The notes beneath the pieces are model-generated. The model was not told where the DNA came from. It was given only the letters and a program-made list of their open reading frames with translations, and ran no database searches. The position numbers and the translations under genes are program-made. 6,281 nucleotides of DNA, taken from Candidatus Poribacteria bacterium (GTDB lineage Bacteria > Poribacteria > WGA-4E > WGA-3G). Of this stretch, positions 1 to 6,202 are shown piece after piece. The stretch covers positions 1 to 6,281 of the forward strand of contig VYFM01000036.1 of assembly GCA_009842375.1 (NCBI GenBank), given 5' to 3'. How positions within the stretch are numbered: the stretch's first letter is position 1; each line of letters starts with the position of its first letter.

Positions 1-25
1 CTATACAATCAAGTGAGATAATAAG

Positions 26-679
26 ATGTACAGAAATAACATAATTTGGATTAATCAGTTTTACACATGTATATTTACAGTCATATTGCTTTTTGGATTA
101 ACCACGTTTGCACACTCAGAAAAACTACCAGAAAACATCCTCCAAAACGGGGATTTTGATGATCTACTTAATAAGTGGCACCACTGGACGCACGAAAGTG
201 CCGATGCACTTTTCACAACAGAAGGCAATAGAGCAGAACCAATTGTTGGAAAAAACACAGCCTATATCAAAATCAATAAAGAAGGTAACGCATTAGGACA
301 CATACAACTCTATCAGCAACCCTTCACATTGGAGAGAGACACTACCTATACCTTCAGTTTGTGGGCAAAAAGTCGAAAACCCAGAAACGTTACCATGCGA
401 ATTATGCATCAAGGTGTCCCGTGGACGGTATATGCCCCAAAATCAATTAACCTTACAGAAGAATGGAAAGAGTTTTTCATCACCTTTGAAATGCCTGTAG
501 ATGATGTCAATTCGCGCGCAGGTATAATCATGGGAACACAAAAGATTGATGTATGGATTGACCATGTTCGTCTATATGAAGGTGAGTTTGTGCAAGATAT
601 CGAAGGTTCCGAACCGCATTCCGTTAAACCTACCGGTAAATTAGCGACAACTTGGGCTGCCCTCAAAAACCAAGACTAA
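26..679 (+). CDS. Secreted protein with CBM4/9-like carbohydrate-binding beta-sandwich domain
   Basis: A 217-residue protein. Residues 1-31 look like a signal peptide: Arg3, a hydrophobic core around 15-25 (IFTVILLFGL) and an A-H-S cleavage site after Ser31. The mature part starts with N-x-x-x-NGDFD (37-45) followed by Trp-rich sequence, and ends its sandwich with VWIDHVRLYEG (176-186). That opening and closing pair is the usual frame of CBM4/9/16/22-type carbohydrate-binding modules, which bind glycans through a jelly-roll fold. No catalytic domain is present, so the protein is a stand-alone module of about 150 residues. The C-terminus (about 200-214) carries a VKPTGKLATTWAALK tail after an acidic linker; I recall similar tails on Poribacteria secreted proteins. 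The start is the first ATG, with a weak GTGAG about 8 nt upstream. The pyridoxamine-oxidase-like gene follows after 34 nt. The fold call is fairly secure, the ligand is unknown, and sugar binding is inferred from the family only. Confidence 0.75.
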   Translation: MYRNNIIWINQFYTCIFTVILLFGLTTFAHSEKLPENILQNGDFDDLLNKWHHWTHESADALFTTEGNRAEPIVGKNTAYIKINKEGNALGHIQLYQQPFTLERDTTYTFSLWAKSRKPRNVTMRIMHQGVPWTVYAPKSINLTEEWKEFFITFEMPVDDVNSRAGIIMGTQKIDVWIDHVRLYEGEFVQDIEGSEPHSVKPTGKLATTWAALKNQD

Positions 680-713
680 ACCACATATACGATGGTGTCA
701 GGATTGACAGCAA

Positions 714-1253
714 ATGTCTAAACTATACAAACGCATCACGCCAAAACTACAGCAGTTTATAGAGAATCAGAAGATCTTTTTTGTTGCAACAGCAACCGCA
801 GACAGTAAAATCAATCTCTCCCCGAAAGGCATGGATTCCTTGCGTGTTGTTAATGAAAGCCGCGTCATCTGGTTAAACGTAACAGGAAGCGGAAATGAAA
901 CCGCAGCACACGTTCAGGAAAACCCTCGCATGACACTAATGTTCACCGCATTTGAGGATAACCCTATGATCCTCCGACTTTACGGAACAGCAAAGGCTAT
1001 CCACACCGAAGATACAGAATGGAAACTGCTATTCCCACTATTTTCTCCAATCCCAGGGGCAAGACAAATCTTTGACCTGAACGTCGAGCTCGTTCAGACC
1101 TCATGTGGTATGGCAGTCCCTCTTTACAACTATGTCGGTGAAAGGGAGCAGTTAAATAGATGGGCAGCAAAGAAAGGTAAAGAAGGCTTGAAGGAATATT
1201 GGGAAGAAAAGAACACCGTTAGTCTTGATGGTAAACCCACCCATTTCGCATAA
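714..1253 (+). CDS. Pyridoxamine 5'-phosphate oxidase family (FMN-binding split-barrel) protein
   Basis: A 179-residue cytoplasmic protein without signal peptide or membrane segment. The N-terminal part matches the split-barrel FMN-binding fold of the pyridoxamine 5'-phosphate oxidase-like family: the strand IFFVATATA (21-29), the turn INLSPKG (33-39), VIWLNVTGSGNETAAHVQ (51-68) with the G-S-G-N-E-T stretch expected near the flavin phosphate, then NPRMTLMF (70-77) and a LYGTAKAI strand. The C-terminal section, QTSCGMAVPLYNYVGERE followed by RWAAKKGKEGL and ending near SLDGKPT, is typical of a common uncharacterised subgroup of about 180-200 residues, so the gene looks complete. It is not the classical PdxH: family members bind FMN or related flavins and act on varied, mostly unknown substrates. 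AGGA at 700-703 lies 10 nt before the ATG, a rather long spacing. It may be cotranscribed with the preceding gene; no terminator separates them. The family call is strong, the substrate unknown. Confidence 0.9.
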   Translation: MSKLYKRITPKLQQFIENQKIFFVATATADSKINLSPKGMDSLRVVNESRVIWLNVTGSGNETAAHVQENPRMTLMFTAFEDNPMILRLYGTAKAIHTEDTEWKLLFPLFSPIPGARQIFDLNVELVQTSCGMAVPLYNYVGEREQLNRWAAKKGKEGLKEYWEEKNTVSLDGKPTHFA

Positions 1254-1415
1254 CATACCTCCTTATATTCTTCTATAGAAGCGACCCGGGGAATGCCAAT
1301 AGGCATTCATACCGTTGGATTTACTGGTCGCGACTTTACAACAAATATCTACGAATTACCGAAAATTAATGAACCTACCTATCTCTACTATTTCCTTGAA
1401 AATCCATCAAGTTGA
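1254..1415 (+). other. Intergenic region with structured repeat, possible tiny ORF and promoter
   Basis: This 162-nt gap between the flavoprotein gene and the metalloprotease gene has no recognised gene. It contains a 12-nt palindrome and a nested inverted repeat (1270-1331) and, at its 3' end, most of a sigma70-like promoter. The frame of the flavoprotein gene stays open after its TAA for 53 codons up to a TGA at 1413-1415, and an ATG at 1293 would give a 40-residue peptide. That peptide begins inside the hairpin, has no properly spaced ribosome binding site (GGGGA abuts the ATG) and matches no family I know, so I do not call it a gene. Confidence 0.6.
1270..1331. repeat. Nested inverted-repeat element, possible hairpin or REP-like unit
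   Basis: Three symmetric parts lie together. CTTCTATAGAAG (1270-1281) is a perfect 12-nt palindrome. GAATGCC (1291-1297) pairs perfectly with GGCATTC (1302-1308) around an AATA loop. GCGACC (1281-1286) pairs with GGTCGC (1326-1331) outside that hairpin, and CGG (1287-1289) can pair with CCG (1312-1314) between them. No T-run follows, so this is not a standard intrinsic terminator, although it could slow or end transcription from the flavoprotein gene or protect its mRNA 3' end. It could also be a dispersed intergenic palindrome. No second full copy lies in this window, so dispersal is untested. Confidence 0.5.
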
Positions 1416-1424
1416 ATGTATAAT
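1396..1424 (+). promoter_or_regulatory. Sigma70-type promoter for the metalloprotease operon
   Basis: TTGAAA at 1396-1401 (five of six consensus bases) and TATAAT at 1419-1424 (perfect) are separated by exactly 17 nt, the optimal spacing. Transcription would start near 1431, giving a leader of about 50 nt before the ATG at 1482. The -10 box lies on top of the earlier in-frame ATG at 1416, so a transcript from this promoter could not use that ATG. The position right after the structured intergenic element and before a three-gene run fits an operon promoter. Consensus in an uncultured lineage is assumed to resemble the standard sigma70 pattern. Confidence 0.65.
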
Positions 1425-1481
1425 AATTACATTAATACTCTACACTACATTACACAATATAAGCATACCGTCAGTCCTAAA

Positions 1482-4085
1482 ATGAAATCATATCCTATTT
1501 ACATTATTATCCTCTTTATTGCATTATTACCTGTTACACAAGCCCTTCCACCCGATCCTGAACTTCATAGTGCAATCGAAACCGCTCGAAGTTTCACACG
1601 TCTCAAACCGAGATATACCCCTAACGAGATAGTGAAATGTGCTACTGACAGTTTTGTGACCATAGCAAAAAATTGGCAGAATCTACCTTCAACATATCGC
1701 AACGAACTGAAACCTATTTTCCTACGTCCCGGGCTTCCCGGGAGTTTCTTCGGAGATATCGAATTATCAGAACATTTTGATACTCCGCACTTCAGGCTTC
1801 ATTATACACGTATCGGACCGCATGCACCGCCTCTTGAGGATTTTCATCCTCGCAACGGTGTTCCCGACTATGTTGATCTCTGTGCAGATGCTATGGAACG
1901 CGCATACCATATTCAGATTGACTTGATGAAATTTAAGAAACCTTACATAGATTTCTGGGCGGCACAGAACGGTGGCAACCACAAATACGATGTTTATATC
2001 TTTACCTTTCCAGCACTCGGTATCGCAACCGCAGATTGGTTTGAAGGTCGCGTGTTGTCAACTGCGTTGACGGTAGCACCCTATTTCATGATCAATTCAC
2101 GCATATACGATTACGTCGGAAAAGCAGAAGGTATCCGCTATCTTGAGACCACCTGTGCTCACGAATTCCTGCACGGTATCCAGTTCGCATACAACGCCTA
2201 TATGCCAACATGGTTCATGGAAGCATCAGCAACGTGGATAGAAGTAATGACCTATGATGGCGGCGTAATCGACGATGGAGATACACTTCCCGATCCAGAC
2301 GAAATCAACGAAACCAATTCCTATAACTACTACATACATCAACTCCGTCGTTGGTTTATGATTCCAGATATTTCTCTTGAAAGTCGCATCGGTGACCACG
2401 AATACGGTTCCGTAATATGGGCACTTTATATGGCAGAAAGGTTTGGATACGACATCATCCGCCAGTTTTACAACAACACAACTGATGGTAGTTACCGAGA
2501 GTTTGGTAACTTCTATGAAGTCTTTATTGATAACGGAACAACCCTCGCTGAAGCATTCAAAACCTTTACGGTATGGAATTATTTCACCCATACACGTGCC
2601 AATACCGGAACCGAGATTAAGGGGTATAGGAATGCGGAGCGATTTCCACCCGTAGCAATTCATCCCAACGATATTCACTCTACATATCCCATCCGTGCTG
2701 ATTTCAATTCCGAATCAATGCCAGAGCATTTTTCGTCACGCTATTTTGTCTTCCGACCCTCTGGGATTATGCCAGAATTCGCTGTCAAAATAGACGGGGC
2801 AGACCTCGGTCCGATAGACATGAGTCAACTAACAAACACTGATCGTATAAACATAGAGAGGGAACTCAGACGACACACCAATACTGGTTTGCGTGGATGG
2901 GCTGCAAAATTCATTGTCAAGAAAAGCAACGGTACCACTGAGGTAAGAGAAGCATTCACATATCAACGTTCCCAAGATGCACAGATGACATTCACAGACT
3001 TTGGTAGTGAAATACGGGAGATAGTCCTGATTCTCATCAATATGCATCCCGATGTTGAACAGGTTATTATTCCCGGTGGCACTTTTGGTGGTTCCGTGAG
3101 TGTCATGGCAGGCACACCACCGACAGGTCAACTTTCAAATGCTCAAGTCTCACAAGGCACCAGAGGACCGATTATCAGATGGTCACTTGATGATCTGACT
3201 GGCATTCAGGAAATCGTAATTGTGAGAAAACGTTATGAGTTGCTAAGTGAAACGGATATGCCACAACCTTTCCAAAATGCAGATGAAGTTCGCGCCGCTG
3301 TTGACAGCAATGGAGATGGTATCGCAGAAGATACTATCAACATCGTTGGACGCGTTCCTGTTTCACAAATCCAGTTTGAAGACACTACGGTTTTCCAAGA
3401 TATTGATGTGGCATTTACAGACCCAAACAATGTTCATTACTATTACGCAGTTGTTCCTGTTGATACGTTAGGTATTATGGGAACACCGAGTATCGTACCA
3501 GAGAGTATTACACCGAGTGTGGATACTACAAACGGTGCACCTGCATTCTTTATTAACACCCAACCACATCGGACAGGCGAGTGGCATGTTGAAGTCCAGA
3601 GCACACATCCACTACAAAGTGCCCCACAACTAACAGTAGAAAGTCCGAACAGAGAAAATTACACGGTCTTTTTGACGCAAGAAACTGCAACAAAGTGGCG
3701 CGGCACACTTCGCACAAACGGATTTCCACAGACAGGAATCTATCTCTATAAAATTACTGGACAAACACCTTCTGGAGTCATCGGAAATAAAATATGGCAA
3801 GGACGCATCTTCAACTATGTTGCCAATAACATCAATAAAACCGTTTTAGTTTCGCCAAATCCAATTCGGGCAGGACAAGGTAACCAACATCTAACCTTTT
3901 ACCCAAACGGCTTAACCGTCGAAATTTACGATGTTACGGGAAATCGTATCAAAGTCATAGAAAACGCATCCAATTGGGATTGCACAAACCAAAACGGTGA
4001 AAAAGTATGCACCGGTCTTTATTTCTTCCGTGCTACCGATGATAACGGTTTCCAAAGTACCGGAAAGTTCTCTGTGGTGAAATAA
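1482..4085 (+). CDS. Secreted MXAN_6640-like zinc metalloprotease with C-terminal sorting/FlgD-like domain
   Basis: An 867-residue exported protein. I start at ATG 1482 because it opens a clean signal peptide (MKSYPIYIIILFIALL, cleavage after T-Q-A21), and the ATG 66 nt upstream lies in a promoter -10 box and would add 22 non-signal residues. The catalytic part has HFDTPHFRLHYT (98-109), NGVPDYVD (125-132), KYDVYIF, then the zinc motif HEFLH (227-231) and WFMEASATW with Glu247 as probable third ligand, a gluzincin-like arrangement. This order matches the MXAN_6640 family of putative metalloproteases. A fibronectin-III-like region spans about 549-675 and includes an EF-hand-like loop DSNGDGIAED (608-617). 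Another beta-rich domain spans about 683-783. The last 78 residues, from SPNP (791), resemble type IX secretion sorting or FlgD-like Ig domains. No clear Shine-Dalgarno precedes the start. The stop overlaps the next start by one base. Substrate unknown; proteolysis is inferred from the motif. Confidence 0.8.
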   Translation: MKSYPIYIIILFIALLPVTQALPPDPELHSAIETARSFTRLKPRYTPNEIVKCATDSFVTIAKNWQNLPSTYRNELKPIFLRPGLPGSFFGDIELSEHFDTPHFRLHYTRIGPHAPPLEDFHPRNGVPDYVDLCADAMERAYHIQIDLMKFKKPYIDFWAAQNGGNHKYDVYIFTFPALGIATADWFEGRVLSTALTVAPYFMINSRIYDYVGKAEGIRYLETTCAHEFLHGIQFAYNAYMPTWFMEASATWIEVMTYDGGVIDDGDTLPDPDEINETNSYNYYIHQLRRWFMIPDISLESRIGDHEYGSVIWALYMAERFGYDIIRQFYNNTTDGSYREFGNFYEVFIDNGTTLAEAFKTFTVWNYFTHTRANTGTEIKGYRNAERFPPVAIHPNDIHSTYPIRADFNSESMPEHFSSRYFVFRPSGIMPEFAVKIDGADLGPIDMSQLTNTDRINIERELRRHTNTGLRGWAAKFIVKKSNGTTEVREAFTYQRSQDAQMTFTDFGSEIREIVLILINMHPDVEQVIIPGGTFGGSVSVMAGTPPTGQLSNAQVSQGTRGPIIRWSLDDLTGIQEIVIVRKRYELLSETDMPQPFQNADEVRAAVDSNGDGIAEDTINIVGRVPVSQIQFEDTTVFQDIDVAFTDPNNVHYYYAVVPVDTLGIMGTPSIVPESITPSVDTTNGAPAFFINTQPHRTGEWHVEVQSTHPLQSAPQLTVESPNRENYTVFLTQETATKWRGTLRTNGFPQTGIYLYKITGQTPSGVIGNKIWQGRIFNYVANNINKTVLVSPNPIRAGQGNQHLTFYPNGLTVEIYDVTGNRIKVIENASNWDCTNQNGEKVCTGLYFFRATDDNGFQSTGKFSVVK

Positions 4086-4933
4086 TGTATAGCAATCAGC
4101 GGTTAGCAATCAGTTATCTATTATCTTGTATTTTGATCTCAATTTTCCTACTCTTATGTAGTTGTAGTGAAGAGGGACTAATTGATCCACACGGTGAAAC
4201 CAAGCTGCTACCACCTGACACATCTGGTACGCTTCAAGCAATTGATTTTCCTACAGATACTGGTTCGGCTTGGACATACATCAATGTTGATACTGAAAAA
4301 GAACACACGGTAAGAATTGGTGGTACCCGTGACATCAGCGGAACAACACATCGCCAAATGACTGTCAGCACTATCAGTCCTGTTGAACCTGACGAACCCA
4401 ACCTTGTAGCGGTTGACCATCTGGTAGCGAATGCCTACTATTTCCGTATAGATACCGACTTTTTTAACGGATTCCCGTTTCCAATTTTAGCAACCTACAT
4501 CAACAAAACCCCGCAAGCATTAGTAGAATCAGCGTTTGACATCTTCCTACCGTTGGATAATCCGGTATTTCACCAGAAACACTTTCCGCCACGTCGTCTG
4601 TGGGACTTTCCGCTGGAAGAAGGAAAGCAATGGATTGTTTTTGATAAAACCATTGGAACACCAGTATCAGCAACCCGATTTGTTGCACAAAAAGATGTCT
4701 TGGTTACCGTTCCCGCAGGAACTTACAGTACCTTTGTTGTATACGAAGAGGTAGTTTATGGAGACAGTGAAAACCCGTCAATTCGTTTGATTAGTCCTCC
4801 TGCAATTTATTGGGTTGCTCCTTCAGTCGGGATTGTTCAGTATAGATACAGCCAATACCGTGCTACCGATACATTTAACACACAAACCTATGCACTAAAA
4901 AGTGTTCACTTACCCGGTCCGCACACAGATTAA
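4085..4933 (+). CDS. Putative lipoprotein, beta-rich, function unknown
   Basis: A 282-residue protein with a lipoprotein signal: Arg6, a hydrophobic stretch (CILISIFLLLCS, 15-26) and lipobox L-C-S-C with Cys27 as the acylated residue. The next residues are SEEG, with no Asp at +2, so outer-membrane placement is plausible. After a short linker it has GSAWTYINVD (60-69), a Trp-rich centre with RRLWDFPLEEGKQWIVFD, then DVLVTVPAGTYSTFVVYEEV (around 205-224) and YWVAPSVGIVQYRYSQY near the end. This layout, especially V-P-A-G-T-Y followed by W-x-x-P-x-V-G-I-V, resembles DUF3108/TapB-like lipoproteins, a call I hold only moderately. Its ATG overlaps the TAA of the protease gene (TAATG) with GGTGA 4 nt upstream, so translation is probably coupled and the two products made in proportion. 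Residues 3-12 are encoded by a short direct repeat, suggesting the N-terminus was rebuilt from repeat DNA. Role unknown; partnership with the protease is inference. Confidence 0.75.
   Translation: MYSNQRLAISYLLSCILISIFLLLCSCSEEGLIDPHGETKLLPPDTSGTLQAIDFPTDTGSAWTYINVDTEKEHTVRIGGTRDISGTTHRQMTVSTISPVEPDEPNLVAVDHLVANAYYFRIDTDFFNGFPFPILATYINKTPQALVESAFDIFLPLDNPVFHQKHFPPRRLWDFPLEEGKQWIVFDKTIGTPVSATRFVAQKDVLVTVPAGTYSTFVVYEEVVYGDSENPSIRLISPPAIYWVAPSVGIVQYRYSQYRATDTFNTQTYALKSVHLPGPHTD
4090..4126 (+). repeat. Short direct repeat (TAGCAATCAG) within lipoprotein signal-peptide codons
   Basis: TAGCAATCAG occurs at 4090-4099 and again at 4104-4113, a 14-nt period, followed by TTATCT at 4114-4119 and again at 4121-4126. 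This sequence type (AGCAATCAG, CGGTTAGC, CAGTTATC strings) resembles iterated short intergenic repeats that I recall from cyanobacterial and poribacterial genomes, where they are read as QLSAISYQLS-like peptides. Here they begin 3 nt after the lipoprotein start codon and encode about SNQRLAISYLLS. The repeat identity is from memory; the duplication itself is directly visible. Confidence 0.65.
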
Positions 4934-4951
4934 GCCCTTCTTAATGTCAAT

Positions 4952-6202
4952 ATGAAAACGCTTGCTCATCTTAACATCCCGATTACAATTATAGGTGGTG
5001 GCATTCACGGCATCTCTATTGCGCTCCGATTATTACGCGAAATACCTACAGCATCGCGACAAATCGCGATCGTAGATAGGCATCCAGAACCACTTACACA
5101 ATGGAGACTGAAAACTGAACGACAAGGTATGACGTTCCTACGATCACCAGCAGTACATCACATTACTTCTGATCCGTTAGGTATCGTTGAACATGCCGAA
5201 CAACACAACCGTCTGTCTGAATTAGCACCACCCTATTCACAACCTTCTACGACTCTCTTTTGGGATTACTGCAACGATGCACTTGCAGAACTCAAACATC
5301 ATCATATATATCATCAATTTGAGGTGGCTAAACTGCGATGGGATAAAGGGGCAGGCAAATATCCTTTCCGTCTGATTTCGACCGATTACGTAGGTTTTCG
5401 TAGCAGCTGCGTTATTCTTGCAATTGGGTCTGATGATTGTGTGAACATTCCACCTGAGTTCACTTCTTGGCAACGTCAATATCCAAATAGGATTGTCCAT
5501 TCATCCAAATTTTCTGTCAATAGTCAACAGTTGTCAAAAGATACTGGTAAAATCGTGATAGTTGGTGGTGGGTTGACAGCAGGAACACTTGCGAAAAGTC
5601 TATGCGAAAAAGGACACCAAGTAGTACTAATCACACGCAAGCAGCTGAAAACGGAACAGTTCGATTTTCCCCCTATCTGGTTGGGACCGAAAGCACTAAC
5701 CGAATTTGCAAGCGAGACCGATTTTCAGCAGCGTTACCAAATCATTCAAGAGAATAGAGGGGAAGGCAGCATTACTCCTGAAGTAATGGAAGCACTCAAG
5801 AACACCGCAAACCTTGATATCTATCCTGCCACATATATTCGGTCTATTTCATCCTCAAAACATATCTTACAAATCAATACGTCCCGCGGTGTTATTTCAA
5901 ATGTATCTCGTATCATCCTTGCAACCGGATATAAATTTAACCTGCGTCGGTACGGGTTTATGGAGGAGTTAATTAGACAGCACCAAATCCCACTTGTCTG
6001 TGGATTTCCAAAACTTGATGACAACTTGGAATTTCACACAATCAAGAATCTCTTTGGTTCAGGTGCTGTTGCGCAGCTCCAGATTGGACCAGCTTCAAGT
6101 AACATCGCGGGTGCCAACCTCGCTTATGAACGTATCAAAGAAAAACTTCAAGACTATTTTTTCGGTCATACTCACCTTATATGTAAAATTGTCAGAAACT
6201 AA
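4952..6202 (+). CDS. FAD/NAD(P)-binding oxidoreductase, flavin monooxygenase-like
   Basis: A 416-residue cytoplasmic protein with two Rossmann folds. ITIIGGGIHGISIALRLL has the FAD-binding GxGxxG at residues 15-20. KIVIVGGGLTAGTLAKSL has GGGLTA at 205-210, the GxGxxA form common for NADPH. VILAIGSDD (154-162) and IILATGYKFNL (321-331, ATGYK at 324-328) are the two ATG-type motifs typical of class B monooxygenases and lysine/ornithine N-hydroxylase relatives. GMTFLRSPAVHH (59-70) and GPASSNIAGANLAYERI (379-395) match a broad FAD/NAD(P)-binding protein family that I recall from cyanobacteria and others; length is normal for it. The first ATG in frame is 18 nt after the lipoprotein stop, without a visible Shine-Dalgarno. 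It probably shares the operon. No siderophore or peptide synthesis genes are adjacent, so the substrate cannot be inferred; reductase or hydroxylase activity are both possible. Confidence 0.85.
   Translation: MKTLAHLNIPITIIGGGIHGISIALRLLREIPTASRQIAIVDRHPEPLTQWRLKTERQGMTFLRSPAVHHITSDPLGIVEHAEQHNRLSELAPPYSQPSTTLFWDYCNDALAELKHHHIYHQFEVAKLRWDKGAGKYPFRLISTDYVGFRSSCVILAIGSDDCVNIPPEFTSWQRQYPNRIVHSSKFSVNSQQLSKDTGKIVIVGGGLTAGTLAKSLCEKGHQVVLITRKQLKTEQFDFPPIWLGPKALTEFASETDFQQRYQIIQENRGEGSITPEVMEALKNTANLDIYPATYIRSISSSKHILQINTSRGVISNVSRIILATGYKFNLRRYGFMEELIRQHQIPLVCGFPKLDDNLEFHTIKNLFGSGAVAQLQIGPASSNIAGANLAYERIKEKLQDYFFGHTHLICKIVRN

Noticed and set aside
1..25. TACAAT at 4-9 as a possible -10 box for the first gene.
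   Set aside because: The upstream part lies outside the window, so no -35 can be checked.
704..731. TTGACA at 704-709 with TACAAA 16 nt later, a possible promoter.
   Set aside because: It would start transcription inside the flavoprotein gene, after its well-supported start, and the -10 match is weak.
1257..1263. ACCTCCT on the + strand, identical to the 16S rRNA 3' end; on the - strand it reads as a perfect AAGGAGGT ribosome binding site before an ATG.
   Set aside because: The minus-strand frame that follows is only about 34 codons, antisense to the conserved flavoprotein gene, and resembles no family. No other 16S sequence flanks the match.
1727..1742. Direct repeat TCCCGGG twice within 16 nt.
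   Set aside because: It encodes the RPGLPG turn in the protease and is explained by codon use.
2226..2678. A 150-codon open frame on the minus strand inside the protease gene.
   Set aside because: It is antisense to the conserved protease coding region, has no family resemblance and no ribosome binding context; it is a shadow of the real gene.
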